Shown: positions 22,566-35,397 of the stretch, in pieces
Position numbering within the stretch: position 1 is the stretch's first letter
Layout of the letters: each line of letters starts with the position of its first letter
NCBI GenBank assembly: GCA_023853785.1
Contig: JAJIRX010000510.1
Coordinates: forward strand, 1,257,565-1,321,564
Reading direction: 5' to 3'
Length of the DNA stretch: 64,000 nucleotides
Source: Psilocybe azurescens
Taxonomy: Eukaryota; Basidiomycota; Agaricomycetes; Agaricales; Agrocybaceae
Program-made: the position numbers and the translations under genes
Notes under the pieces: model-generated
The model's database searches: none
Told to the model about the DNA's origin: nothing
Seen by the model: the letters and a program-made list of their open reading frames with translations, nothing else

Positions 22566-23779
22566 TCGATCTGGGTATTTATTTGTAACTTTGTCAAGCT
22601 CTGTTTCGTACTCGTTGATTTATGTTTTACTTTTACGTTTTCTAATTTTCTATATCTGATTGGAATGATAAATTTTTCCAGCGCCCATGTTCTTTTTTTT
22701 TTCATATCAATTCATGTTATTGGGGCTTGGCCCCATGCAGACCTAACTAAGTACAGAAGATAGTAACGGAATACCGCATTCTTCTCCATTCTCAAGGACC
22801 CCAGGGTAGGAACAATGCCTGATGAAACTGAACGAACGACCGAAGGTTTGGAAGGAATCCCTGCAGGGAACTTCCCACATATTTTCTAGAGACAATACAG
22901 CACGCAATGTGATTGGCTCCCGTGCATCATGAGCAGGTTCAGCAAGGTCTGGGACCCGCAAGGGTTATTGCTCAGGTTCATGTATCCATTTCCAAGTACC
23001 CAAGTATTTGGGTAATATTTTGTTGTTTTTTAAGTGGTGATGGAGGCCATTGAGCAATTCAAAGTAAGCTTGAATGTAGGAACCATTAAGATTGTAGTAA
23101 TTCTATTGAAAATCCCTAAATTAAAAAGTTGGGCGCTTTCGTGAGATTTTAGCGAAAAACACAATTTTCGGTCCTTTTGGGGGCTCATTTGGATAGGTGT
23201 TCACCTCATACATGACCTATGACATATGCTTCAAATGTTGAGTTCACGGGCCAAAATGACCTATGACTGAATATTTGGTCGAAATAGTACAGTATACCGT
23301 GCAGTCTTACATCATCTACCGGGGTTTAGGACGACGGTGTTCTTGCCGAGAAGTCTATCACAACCTCTGATCTAATAGGATTCAATGGGATTCCTACCTA
23401 CCAAGCGCTCAAATTCCATGCTCCATAATGACTCTTCCGTCTAATTTTGGGCGTGCAGCCTTTTGAAACCCCAGTAAGGTGCGTTGGCCAGCTGGCTTTG
23501 TGGAACAATTATGTTGCGAAATCGCTGAATGTACAGGTATATACTCGGTCTAGTCAAAACACTACTTCATGGAAGTTCTTTAGCGCTTATTATTTTACTG
23601 CGCAGAATACTGCGCGCTGGATGGATCTGATATTTATCACTTCCGACGACAACGAATCATCTGTCCATGCATAAACGATCAACAATTCTCGCCGGCACCT
23701 TGGTTAGAATAGCGCTTGATAAAGCGATAGGTTGATTCCACCACGCTCACTATTGTCTGCCAACGCCCAACACTCAGCT
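22566..23779. other. Intergenic, no supported gene
   Basis: About 1.2 kb between Nup84 and the next plus-strand gene. No open frame shows intron-linked continuation or a recognisable motif. The final 100-200 bp presumably hold the promoter of the gene starting at 23780. Confidence 0.45.
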
Positions 23780-26573
23780 ATGACAAAGGTAGCATCCCGA
23801 GAAACACACGAAGCCAAAGCCAACCAGCTTGACCCTGGACCACCACCACGACCCCGACGCAAGTTCGGCTGCAAAGCCATACTCTGCACATTCCTCGCCC
23901 TCCTGGGCCTGGGCGCTTGCTGGATTGGCTATCTGCTGCTGCGCGGGTTCTTCATCGCCGCACGAGATCCCCATGTTCGGTTGTATCAGAATCTCGATGT
24001 CCCGTATCGGCTTCAGGATGTTGTGCGTCCGTTGGTGGATGCCAACCAGACTTTCGACATCGTTGCGACTGTGTGGCTGCGCACAGAGGCGCCGGAAACA
24101 ATGGTGGACACTGGTGAGAACGGAGGAAATCGGCATAGGAAATCCGACGAGAAGAACCCAGTGTTACACGAAACAGCTATCTTCTCGGACACGGTTTTTA
24201 GAGAATTGCATCTGAAAGATAAAAGAAGACATCTGTTAACTTGCAAATTCCAACTGAAATTTTGTGAGTTCATTGGATTAGGAGCACCCTGGTGATGCCT
24301 ACTGATCTTGTCTTTGTTAGCAAAAACGCGATTTGAACAACTATGACCTTCGAGCATCGTTTGTTCTGGTGCCCACGTCCCCCTCTCCGCTCGATAACGC
24401 TACTGAGTACTCGGACTGGAGGCCCACTTCAGCTATGTACTATCCACCCGTCAGATTATGGCCGTGAGTCTCATATTTTTGATGTTCACTCATAGAATTT
24501 ATTTCTTGCGTCCCCTAGACATGACTATAGACCTTTGATTGCGGAAGAGATCATAGACTCGTACGGAACGTTCATGCCTTTGATCGCTTTTCATAACATC
24601 CAATCGATATGTCCGAACTCAACCACTTCACTCAGGGAAGCTTTAGACGAGGAGGACGAAGAAGATATTACTGAAGAGCAAGCAGAGCCGGAAATGAACG
24701 TACCACTGCTGATATCCCAACAGAGACAGAAATGGAAATCCACTAAAGGAAAATCGGCTCTTGCAGCTCATCCATATATTATAACAAGGTTTTACTATTT
24801 TTTGTCCTATTTCTTTCGGGCAGGAGAGCGCTGATTATTTCAATATGATAGGTCTTTCTTACGTGTCGTTGATATGACAAAAATCCTCAACAAGAATACT
24901 TACGACCAATTTCACAATCGAATTAAGAGCTCCTCGGTAGCTATTATGTCCCTCTCCTTGCCAGCATTTCATCTAAATAGATGATAGTGCGGGAGATATG
25001 TCACGCAGCAGGGCTACAGAACCGGTCCAAGTTGGAAAGACTGCGTTCGGAGCTTCGTTGGAACGGGCAGTCAAGAAGTCCGGATTAGAATGGCCAGAAA
25101 ATCCGAAAGGACGGGGAAAGAGCGCACGGAATGGGCATACGCGCCGTACCTGACTCTTTCTTTGGCCTCCTGGGGACCGTTGGTTAGTTGAGCAGACCCG
25201 TTTTTGAGAAAATGTCGTTGAAAATATTGTACCCGCACAGGATCTTGTTCCAATTCCTGTTAATCGTGAAGACTGTCAAAATTCAGCTTCACCCGAGATT
25301 TCTGCAGGTGACTAGTATATTCCTGTCACTGTAATCGCTGGGTATCTAACCTCCGTCTCTCCTCCAGGTCAAGACAGAACTTCAATTAACGTTACATGGA
25401 ACATTGCATTTGCGGGTAGAAGCCACCTAAAGCTCCTGACAGGAGTCCTCAACCAATCTCCTGAATATAACATGACCGACAGTGAGGCCAATCGTCTGAA
25501 AGCCCAGGCCAACTTTGAGCTTTCCCGTAAGCATACATAATAATTAAATCTTAGGACTCGGGACCTTTGCTGATCAATAGACATAGAGGGCCTCGCTGGC
25601 CACTGTACACGGGATGACTACCATGCCCGTCGCCATTTTGCTCTTGCAATGATCGCGCAAGTTTACTTCTCATGGCCAATCCGTTAATAAGCTAACGGAA
25701 CATCTGCAGTCTTATGCTTTATGTAATCGACCGGCTACTCGAAACTCACTATTGGTACACCCGTTCTTCAACAGTGGGGATTTCAATAAGTGGGACAAGT
25801 CTCGTCGCAGGAGCGACAATAGCGTACTCGATGCTTCGAGCCGCTTCGGATACTCTGAAAGATGAAGTCACTTTCAAATCCGTTCCCTTCGTTTTTGTTT
25901 ACTCGTTTGTTATTAAAGTCGGCTGGTACATGGGGGCACTTATCATGCTCAAAGCCATAACGCGAGCTGAATTACATTGGAGGAAGAGATGGATGCCGGT
26001 AATCCATTTTTCTCCTCCTACTCACGCAGAAAGATCGAGTCAAAGGGTTGATGCTAGGGCCACATATCGCTTCAAGGCAATTGTATGGATTTTCCCTCCG
26101 CACATTATTTACTTCATATTTGTTATACCTCTTTATACTGATTCAAATTATCCCTCTAGGTTATTGCAGCTCAGGCAGCCTTCCTCTACTTTGTCTATCA
26201 TCAGCAATATTTCCTCATCGATCCTAGAGGTGTCGGCGTGCCCTTCGAAAGCAAAGCGGAGCAGATAATAAGCTCGCTGTACAGTTGGACTATATATCCC
26301 GCCGCCATAAACCTAGGATGGATGCTGCAGCTTATTCTAAATTACCGCATGAAAACATTCGCAGGGGTGTACGCGAAAGCTGCGTATATAAAAATGGCCA
26401 GATTAACGTTTGATCTGATGATTCGTTCTCCTTGGATCATTGGTGAGTCCACCAATGGGGAGGCTGCTAGTTATCAGTTATTATTCGAGCTGGTATGGTG
26501 CTCAGTTTTGGCATTCCAAGCGTTTACATATCTGTCAGTACAATGGGCGGATGAAGAGGAAGAGACCAAGTAG
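23780..26573 (+). CDS. Multi-pass membrane protein of unknown function with large luminal domain
   Basis: I do not recognise the family. The N-terminus is short and basic (PPPRPRRKFGCK), followed by a hydrophobic segment (about 23880-23950). Then comes a predicted extracytoplasmic region with several NxT/NxS sites and a beta-rich feel (IVATVWLR, NYDLRASFVLVPTSP), an acidic stretch (about 24650-24690), and a second soluble part up to about 25600. The C-terminal third (about 25715-26540) has several hydrophobic helices, the last ones around YPAAINLGWMLQLILNY and LLFELVWCSVLAFQAF, and an acidic tail (DEEEETK). Exons join through introns of about 50-60 nt. The A run 24221-24224 seems one base short, because only a shifted frame continues the VNLQIP segment. 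A remote relation to CLPTM1-type proteins was considered but not supported. Confidence 0.65.
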
Positions 26574-26972
26574 AACCGTTCAGATTTAGCATCAAATTTG
26601 AACGTGTAGGGCAACAATAACTATGAAATTTTTGAAACACGCCGGAATTCCAGTGGACCACTTTACGCTCTACAAGATTTTTTGTGGCATCAGTTTACAT
26701 GTGATGAATGAATTGCACATGTTCAATGCACATCAAGGCGCGTTCAATGCGCGCTGCCCGATTCAAAGGTTCCTACATGTCACGTGTATAAAATAGGAGA
26801 AACGCGCAGATCACGAGAAAGCCAAGCGACGTCAAATAAACGCGTTCATATAATCCCCACGCGACTTGAAGCTGTCCCCACAAGTCCGTTCTCGAAAATA
26901 CCCTCAGAGACTCTTTTGATTCCCCAAAACGCCACTACATACTACCTTATCCTGTACCTACACCAAAAAAAA
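26574..26972. promoter_or_regulatory. Promoter region of the small Gly-rich protein gene
   Basis: About 400 bp between two plus-strand genes. A TATA-like ATAAAATAG lies near 26787, about 185 bp before the ATG, and an A-rich leader (CACCAAAAAAAAA) directly precedes it. Confidence 0.4.
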
Positions 26973-27814
26973 ATGTGCAGAGGCTGCGGTGGCTATGACT
27001 TCGATGATATATTTGGTGGAGGACGCGGACGCGGGGGACGTGGTAGTCACGGTGGATTGTTTGGTGTTGACGGTGATGTAGACCGAGGGAGCTTTGCGCA
27101 AGTATCTGATCGTGCGATGAGCACACTTTCCAGCGTGAGTCCTTTTAATTTCTCAGTTGCTATAACAAACTTAATCTTCCTTTGTTGACAGGCAAAATCT
27201 CATTTCCTGGAGCACTTAAAGACTGTCGATACCTGTAGAGGCACAGTGTCCCATGAAATTATTAGATTTCATCTCGTACCCGATATGCGGAAGCAATTCA
27301 GTCGATATGTTAAGGAGTTTGGGTGCACGTCAGTTCTTCCTCCTTGTCGAACCTCATTTCGCTTTAACTCACGAATGCATCCTTCCATCTCCACATTACA
27401 TAGTGCGACCTCGCGGCAACTCACTCGCGAAGAGCAGGATCGAATCAATAAAAACGCAAATCGGTATGAAACCCTGCTTTTCTACGAACGAGGACTAAAT
27501 ATATGCGCATATAGTTTATATATTTCACCTCCGTGACCGTCACACCCCAGGCGCAGCAAGCATACTTCGCGAAGAACCCTAGTATTCCGAGGCCAGCTAG
27601 CCTTTCCATGACCCCTGTATCGGCCACACCCACCGCCCCTGTAGCCAGCCCATCCTCTAGCCAAACTTCTGCGTCAGAAAGCTCCAAGGCTGGCCCCTTG
27701 CTAGATGCTTTTAATAAGAAAGCGAAGCAAAAACTTAATCAAGCCGCTGTTATCCACGCCGCATCAAATTCAACGTCTAAGAAGATCAACACTTCGCTGA
27801 AAAAGAAGATTTGA
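26973..27814 (+). CDS. Small hypothetical protein with Cys/Gly-rich N-terminus
   Basis: The predicted protein begins MCRGCGGYDFDDIFGGG, followed by an RGG-like run (GRGRGGRGSHGG) that could bind RNA. A first intron after 27133 (GTGAGT to TTGACAG) leads in frame to SHFLEHLKTVDTC and VPDMRKQFSRYVKEFG. A second and a third short intron probably lead to SRQLTREEQDR and to a Ser/Pro/Thr-rich C-terminal part (about 27533-27814) ending in a Lys-rich tail (KKINTSLKKKI). I do not recognise a family. The last two exon junctions are inferred from frame and splice signals only, so the middle is uncertain. Confidence 0.55.
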
Positions 27815-28079
27815 CTGTCTTTGAACAACTCGCCATTACGTTCATCGCCCCTGAATATGATCTCTTTTTCCTCTGTTTTCCTCTCCCGTCTGCTATAGTT
27901 TCTGCTCAACTTGTAAGAGCTTGAGCTCGTAATTATTGTATTGTATCTTTCTATAAGCATTGTTTCCTAATCGATTTTAATCGTATAATTCCGTAAAGAT
28001 CACGCACAGAACTGTACTTCATTTCTGCTTACTTGGAAAATAAAGAATTTGTTGACTTTGGTTCCACTAGCACTCGCCT

Positions 28080-28436
28080 TTGACATCCGGCAATGAATGT
28101 GCGCTAAAGGCCAGAACTGTATGGATCCTTCGAGTTCATAAGGACCCGTTTGATCGCCTCACGTTCCCCAATTTACAAGCCCTTGTTGTTACAGTTAAAT
28201 GCCTGTCTTTACAGGCCCTTTACGACGGCCTAATGCCTCTCGTAGACCAATCACACTGCCAGCTCAGGGAGCTGGAAATACACCACGAGAAACCGGACTC
28301 CGAAGCATTGGTATCATTGACTCTATCGACCTCCGATCACGACGAACAACCGAGAGTTAAAGATTATCTTTCGGTGAACATCAAATTGATACGTGCCAGG
28401 CTCCAGCATCTCCCCATCCTTCGAATTTCTCTGTGA
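28080..28436 (+). pseudogene. F-box/LRR-like fragment
   Basis: A single open frame whose FPNLQALVVTV and CQLRELEIHHEKPDS segments resemble the leucine-rich part of the many Agaricomycete F-box-type proteins. It lacks an F-box, and no upstream or downstream exons join to it, so it reads as a truncated relic. Family assignment is by pattern only. Confidence 0.35.
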
Positions 28437-29026
28437 CGATGATCTCCGGGATCATTATGTTACGTGAGTTGGACAAGTCAAATCCTTCCGAGTTCTACAG
28501 CGGTCATATAAAGAATATGGAGGCATATCATGACCACCATGAAGGAGTTCACATATCAGTTAATTCTTGTTTGATCATGTAGACTCGGTGTCCCTGATAC
28601 TTCTAACAAGTATACAGTACAACTGATTTATAGCAGACTGCAATGTGTGCAAAGTCTCTTGTTCGTTTCTTCCAATGAGGCACAGCTTATGGTCATTAAT
28701 TCTCCAATGTAATACAGACTATATCGATACAAACCATTCTACTGATAGAAATACATAATTCTCAAACAGAGGATTTCAGGAATCGAATTCAGATCCGTGC
28801 TTCGTGAATCATCGGTCTCGAGGCTCTATGCCGAAACGCGAGAATCATCTAAGGTAGTATGCGTCATTATTGAGTAGGCATCGTTATCAGCAAACTTCAA
28901 GCTGCTCAGTTGGCCTAATTCAAGTCCGTTCGAGATGGGCGCTAATGACTCGGTGGGGTCGGCCTGCCAAGTTCGTCCTTGTGCGACACGGAAGATTATT
29001 AAAATCGGGGAGATTGTCTGGATAAT
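28437..29026. other. Intergenic, no supported gene
   Basis: About 590 bp between the F-box-like relic and the 3' end of the minus-strand membrane gene. No coding or repeat signal was noted. Confidence 0.4.
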
Positions 29027-30011
29027 TTACACAAGATGGTCAGCCTTCACAGTCAAAAAACGAGAGAGAGAGTTGCGTGCATTAATTTGAGTCATCAGTT
29101 TGATGATAATCATATTTACGGGACTGTTCCTCGAACTGACTCGACCATAGGCTGCAGCCAAAACAATATGCGCGAGGCTCAGAACAAGAGTGAGCGAGGC
29201 AGATTCAATAAGGATCGACATAATCTTAGTATATGCCGTGCCATAGTCGCTCCCGAATATCTTGCGGAGATAATGCTGGTGGTAGACGATGCGAGCGATT
29301 ATTAGGCAAGCTATCGAGCCGTTCGCCATCAGGGAGATGAGTTCAAAGAGCGTGAGGATAGAGTATATCTGCCATTTGACAGGAGTTAATGTAACGAGTG
29401 CACAGATTCCTATGGCTATTGATTTATAAGAAAAGGTTAAATATTGGAAGGGAAAAACAGAACAAGTAAAGCATACCCAACGAAGTCATCGTCAGGAGTG
29501 TCACAAACGTCATGACTGCTATCCTCGCACGACGAGAAACGCCGCCGTACAGCATAACGCAGCGCCAGATCTTCCGACAATAAAGTGAGCATCCAGCATG
29601 GCAGAACAAACATATTAACGGGCGTACCATGAATCCATCGCTGCACCATGTCGCAAGGACAATCAAAATCAATTCGACCGGCGAGTACGGTTCTCCCCAA
29701 AATCGTGCTCCATTCTTTGACACGATGCCTTCCGCGGTTGCATTCTTACTCCAGCTCACAACTCCGCCAGTCGCTAAGATGAAAGCTGCAGTCGAAAGCA
29801 TGCACATAAACCCGATGAGTGTCATCATAACACGTCGCATCCGTATTGAAGTCATCGACGTTGGTTTCGACAGGAGAATCAGGCAGTTCCATGATAGAGT
29901 CAGCGAGATACCATATGCAATAGCGCCCAGGATATTGCCGACCAGCCAGCATCGCAGGAAGCGACTGGCCACGACTGGATCGACTGAAACTGGATTGTCT
30001 ATACTAGGCAT
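29027..30011 (-). CDS. Agaricomycete-type multi-pass membrane protein
   Basis: Three exons joined by short GT-AG introns at about 29631-29571 and 29475-29415. The start is at 30011 (MPSIDNPVSVDP). About seven hydrophobic segments are visible: LVGNILGAIAYGISL, MTLIGFMCMLSTAAFIL, PVELILIVLATWCSD, MTFVTLLTMTSLG, GICALVTLTP, a block around LISLMANGSIACLII and ESASLTLVLSLAHIVL. The segment WRCVMLYGGVSRR between helices is typical of a large Agaricomycete family of unknown function. It is clearly different from the three-paralog family at 34-47 kb. The 3' end is uncertain: the frame runs to a stop at 29027 with a polar tail. Confidence 0.62.
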
Positions 30012-30444
30012 TTTGAACTTGAGAAGATGATCACTTTAGAGGTCGGTATCAAACTATTGTATCCAGCCCCTTGATTGCCTTTATACAACATCTGCAGCAG
30101 TCGATGACGAAGTTAGCGAGAATTTAGTACCATTTGGCATAAATGCCTGTCAGAGTATGAGGGCCCGGTGGAGGAAACGATGAGAACCACTCCCAGGCGC
30201 CTCGCGATGCCTTGTACTTTCCAGCGGATAAGTATCAGGCACGTCGATGGGTACTGCTTAGTTTCTAAATGTCAGAATGGTGCAATGAGTAGATAGCGTC
30301 TAGACTCGCATATGAGCAGGCGACGATCCATTTAAGTCTTGAAATTGCACCAATTCCGACAGTCTCTAAGGATCGAAGTTCCTGTCTTTATTCTTACATT
30401 GGTTTAAGATACATCTTGCATTGGCTATGGCGCGCGAACTTGAA
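30012..30444. promoter_or_regulatory. Upstream region of the membrane gene / 3' flank of HAL2
   Basis: About 430 bp between two minus-strand genes. The part next to 30011 should be the promoter of the membrane gene. No clear motif was identified. Confidence 0.35.
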
Positions 30445-31665
30445 TCAGACCTTGGCCTTGGCCTCACCGAGAGCCTTCTGAACAGCCGCCAAAACTCGCG
30501 GGTGATCGTCTTTTCCAGCAGCAATAACACCAAAGTTCTCGCCCAAGGTTCGTCCGAGCCCGAAGTTCAACGGTTCGCCTCTAGAATCGGTAACGATTCC
30601 ACCCGCTTCTTCGACGAGGATCTGGCCGGGTGCGTGGTCCCAGATCTTTTCTCGGTAGCCTACGCCTGTAGGCATGCGAAGATAAGCGCCACCATCGCCC
30701 CTGGCGAGACAGCCGTACTTTGCTTGGCTGTCCATTCGTGTTGCCGGCCGTGTGATGTTCAGGAGAGAGGAGACACGATCGTTGAAGGAGTGGGAGGAGT
30801 GCGCGGCTTCGACTGATTCGAGGAAGTTGAACGTTTCTGGTGTGGAGGTTGGGATTGTCAGAGGTGTGGGATTCGCGCCAGAGAGGGTAAGCTAAGTAAA
30901 AGAAGATTAGTATAATGAAGAATGAGATCGATATAAGACAAATGTATGCGCACCTGTTGAGCTCCTTGTCCTCGAACGGCAACAAAAATGCATCCTGTGC
31001 CCTTCTCTGGGTTGGCAGGGTCGACTGGGAGATTTGGGCATCCGATAACGCCAACTTGCACTTTTGAATCGACAATGAGGGAGAGGCAGACGGCGTATTG
31101 CTCTCCACGGAGGAATCCTTTCGTTCCGTCAATGGGATCGATTGTCCACATGCCTGACAGAGATTTTAGCACGAATATCTCGACAAACGAGTAAGAACTC
31201 ACGCCCGGTGCTTCCACCCTCATAGTTCCCCCTATCGATGGCGTCGAGGAGCTCTGTATCCGATTTCGCTTGTCCTGGGCCGATTCCCCAATTCGCATTA
31301 TCACCCAACCCAAGATCTGCTGTGATAGCTTCGTTGGCTAGCTCCACAATGCGATTCTTCATCTCCTTGCCCGACTCAACACGCAGGTCTGACGCATCTT
31401 CCTCTCCGACGATGGGATCCGCTGGGAACGCGTGGTACAGTATCGAACTTATCACTGCCTGAGCAGCGAAATCTCCAACTAAAACCACCAAATCAGCACA
31501 CATCTGACGACGCAACTGCAATTGCTTACCAGTCACCGGGGATTTGTCTCCTTTGACAAGAGTTTCATTCTTCACAAGCTTGTTGAAGACCGAAGACGTG
31601 AGCTGGCACGCCCTACGCACGGCCGCGACGGCTACTTGTTCTTCTGTGGTAAATGCCAGCGACAT
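30445..31665 (-). CDS. MET22: 3'(2'),5'-bisphosphate nucleotidase (HAL2/MET22 type)
   Basis: Li+/Na+-sensitive enzyme of the inositol monophosphatase fold that hydrolyses PAP (and PAPS) in sulfate assimilation. Visible signatures: GDKSPVT near the N-terminus, the metal-binding GEEDASD, the catalytic DPIDGTKGF at about 31138-31112, and the C-terminal WDHAPGQILVEEAGG with VTDSRG. Four exons with short introns; the first donor is at about 31529. Total length is about 350 residues, as usual for the family. Start chosen at 31663-31665 (MSLAFTTEEQ) rather than an in-frame ATG 66 bp further upstream, because homologs begin at this point. It lies next to a minus-strand membrane gene with no visible functional link. 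Confidence 0.92.
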
Positions 31666-34081
31666 TTGCCTACTTTTATGGTGGAGTTGGCGGTGGAAAT
31701 GGACATTGCTGACTGCGCGGTGGTGTGCCAATCACAATGAAATCAGTTTTTGTTTTTTTCACGCTGTGATGGTCAATAAGTACGCACTGCCCTCAATCAG
31801 TTCATAGGTCTTCACTCTTCTGCTTCCTAGAATTCCTGGAGGTGTGCGTAGAACATGCTTGAACAGCATATGATTGTTGCTGGTGCTAGCGTTGAGCGGT
31901 AAGCCTTGGGGAACTTTCAATGCGTGACTCCTCTTAACCCACTTCCCGGTTCAAACTACAGCGAACGACGGGTGGGCCGTGACTAGGAACGAGGCAAAAC
32001 TCGAGCGGAACAGTCTGTTTCACTGGCCCATATATTATGGAAAGGGACTAGTGCAATAATGCACCGTAAATGAACGAAAGGACACAAAATCTAAGCTGCA
32101 GATTTGAGGTTAATCTGTCAATAAATTGTATCCCAAGGACAACTGTTCTGGCCTCGAATCTTCATCGGAAGTGAATGAAACCTATGCACATCACTGCAGT
32201 CCGGCTAGCCAGATGTTTCTTCGTCTCTTATTTTGTCGTGTCTCATGGCAGCTACCTACCTGCTTTTGGCGATCCGAGTCCGTCTTTTCTACTCGGCCAA
32301 GATGGTGACCGACAACAGGCGTGAACTGTTCTCCCTAGGCAATATATTTCGGCCACATATACGAAACTGAAATAACGCGGCCGAATCTGTACTTCACGGA
32401 CTGTGACTACTAGTACCTCTTGATCTTCGAAGACCTACTGTAAGTTGACTTCAAGGACAAGATGGGTGGCCTTCGAACCAACGATAATGACCGGTGGTAT
32501 CCACATGATTGCAAAAGTCCCCTCTTTCCGCGACTAGAAAGTCTTCGGAGCCCAAGACAACCAGCGATGAAAGACAAAACTGCTGCAATCTACGAATAAG
32601 TACAAAGGTCACCACCCACTGAAGCACTGAGTGCTGGTTGGTGGTCATCCAGAAGTGGGTTTGCAGTGGCTCTAGCTTTTCTCCAATCTCTCGCAAGAGA
32701 TTCGGTAGCAGTCAAGATATAATCGGAACAGTGGACCACATTGTCTGGACCAGCAGTGACGTTCCGCTAAAGTCTACGGAGGAAGACGTACTGCCGTATT
32801 CAATCGAGTTTGCTGAACAAGGTCAAGGTACAATTACATGTTCTAATTGCGCATTCACTGCGATGCAATTCTTATCAACCTACATCACTTAGCTGCGTTT
32901 GCCGTACGATTTTGGGGTTGGCGAAGCATGCGATATTTCATCCCGGGGGATACATTGACATCAGGTACATTGGTTTCTTTACTCTAACAACTTGTTCATT
33001 CCATTCGATAGAGGTCTCAATGGCATGTGACCTAGACCAGGAACCATTTGGTATCCGGCGTATTACTGCTTTGGATGGGCTCACAAGAGGACTGGCTGTG
33101 GACTTGGCGCCCGTACTGGTCAATCTTATCAACCCCGGAGCGGTGAGCAGTTTCTTTTACTACCAGTAAGGCAAACAATTAATTTATATGCAACTAGATT
33201 GACACGAAGTTTGTCTCCTTTTCTACGTGCACACAGTGCATGGATTCTCACAGATCACTTGCCATTAATCTAACGCACTTTCCCAGATTATGGATAAGCT
33301 ACTTGGGGAGAACAAAGACATTTTGATGAAAGCATTCACTAACAGTACCCTCTTCAAATGATCCGGATAGTCTAGCGAGGCGCGATTGTGCTCCTTTTAG
33401 GTCTGCCTCTTTATGTTCATAACAAACATCCGTACTCTATATCGCAGAGGTTTATCTGTTTTTAATGAAGTGGGGACCCCGCTTTGCCACTTCTCGTCAT
33501 GATCTGCGGTATATAGATGACATCTTGAATAGATGCGGGTACATTACGGGTCAGGGACTCGACGTAGAAGGAGGGTGTTTGCTTGTGTAAAGAAAATGCC
33601 AATATTCAACTCCCTGGCCATTCATGATTCAATGAACCCAGCACCAAATGAGTTGTTTGACCAGAAAATATAAATAGCCAGTACTACAGTGTACAAGCTA
33701 CAAATTATGGTCGATAGTGATGATAATTCAGAGGTAACCAGACCCAAATTTGTATTGGCATTTTGATCTTTCAATATTACCTTTATCCTTGAAAGATTTT
33801 GTTTGAACCTACAAGGCAATAGCCACAAATGATATATAGAGGTATGTCTCTAGATTTGTGCCCAAACGGATCCGACGGCTGTATTGAACCTCTAAGTTAC
33901 AGGCAGCGAGTATGCATGCTGTACATCGATCTATCTTGCCAGGTGCTTGGTGCATCGGAACATTTAAGCTGATTGAAATGGAAACTAAATCCCAGGTAAT
34001 AAAAATTATAATGTGGCTAATATGTGCAGAAAAGACGTATGGAGGCGTATATATCATAAATGTTCCAGACATATACATGAA
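31666..34081. other. Intergenic 2.4 kb, no confident gene
   Basis: Contains the HAL2 promoter at its left edge. Short open frames at 32638-33169 (plus) and 32451-32696 (minus) have no start context, intron partners or known motifs. They may be relics of an unidentified gene, but I cannot support a call. Confidence 0.4.
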
Positions 34082-35397
34082 TTACGACATAGATAAATGA
34101 CTTGTTTTGTATGCCGATGCAGAAAGCTGATCGTGCACCGATTCGACGACTTGTTTGATTTCCACCTCAATTTTATCCTGTGATGACCGACTATACGTGC
34201 TCTCTGGTCGCTCTAGCACATCTACAACCCCAAGGTGGCTACGTTTCATGACGATCGACTCGATTGTTTGTGGTTGCGCATAATTGGCGATCGATATTGG
34301 CAATGTCGAACCGCTGGACCCTCTGATCTTCGATGTTCTGAATACCCAGCTGAACATAATGTTTATCGTCACCGAGTATGGAACAAATATCGCAAGTCGA
34401 TATCCGGCGTCTGAGGAATATACGTAAAACCAGGTAATTGCAGCCAAGCCAGATATCATAGCGACCCTGTTTCCGTTAATGTCTATAATTAGCTTCCAAA
34501 ACTATAAATAGATTATGGATCACTGACAAATAACAAATTTGGCTGGTTTGCAACATCGTTCTAGAGAAAACCGGAAGAGTTTCTCCAAGGACGTAAACTC
34601 GATATCCACCCTTTAACGTCAGCTTTCGCTCTTGGGGATGAGAGGGTCTGCCGAGACGGTATGTTATGGCCGCGAAGACTACGAGGTGGTTGAATGTGGG
34701 CCCGAATACGGCCACTGAAAAATATTCCGCTGTCACCATCTCGGTGCAGAAAGGGGAGGAAGGGGGATAACGGATGGCCTTGAGGCTCGTTGTAGTCGTC
34801 AGACTCATCCCTACAGCCACAAGCCAGAGGAACCCAAACACTCCGGATATTATCTTCGATCTGTTCCATGCAGCGGACACTCGGAAAAATGAGAGGAGCA
34901 ACGTCGTCGCGATGAAGATGTTGTAGGCCACTAGAATTCCTGCTTGAACGCCCCCGCAATTCTTTACAGGGCGAGCTATTGAGAGTATATCAGCCTTTGG
35001 TATCGGGTTCTAACGCGCGCCGAGTTCTTACTCAACATAAATGTCTCCATCAAGGCGAAGGCTAGCGCTGAGAATCTGAAAAGTATCAGGTATGATGCAC
35101 GAATAACCACACTGAGATGATACATACCTCGAGACAGAATACACCAGAAGAGGCAAATTTCCTCCATGCTTTTTGAAGAGCTGATAATCCCGACCTACGT
35201 TGAATAGAATATCCCAAATTAATACCTACATATCTAGCGTTGAACAATTTTATTTGAACTCGTATGAAGACAGAAGGGGTACGTATACTCAGGCTTCCTA
35301 CTGTGAAGTAGGTCGCTATAGACAGGCGGAATGCCTTCTGTGCGTCAATTGAAAAAGAGGTTGCCAGAGGATACGATGCATCTGTCGCAATGCTCAT
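34082..35397 (-). CDS. Seven-helix-like membrane protein, paralog 1
   Basis: Five exons with short introns. The start is at 35397 (MSIATDASYPL). Shared family marks: the TYFTVGSL helix at the end of exon 1, the WDILFNVGRDYQL segment in exon 2, LLLSFFRVSAAWNR, the loop with PFCTEMV, the FGPTFNHLVVFAAITY helix, YRVYVLGETLP, and the last helix pair WFYVYSSDAGYRLAIF with IMFSWVFR. The cytosolic tail ends with a conserved EVEIKQVVE motif. Function is unknown; the layout resembles the Agaricomycete DUF6533-type membrane proteins, a hedged assignment. Paralogs lie at 36584-37878 (same strand, adjacent) and 45563-47000 (opposite strand). Confidence 0.78.

Noticed and set aside
23780..26573. CLPTM1 homolog
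   Set aside because: Only a vague resemblance in one helix-loop segment; the hallmark segments of that family were not found.
32638..33169. Possible gene with an HPGG motif
   Set aside because: The motif alone is not enough; no start, splice partners or family pattern supports a cytochrome b5-like or other protein.
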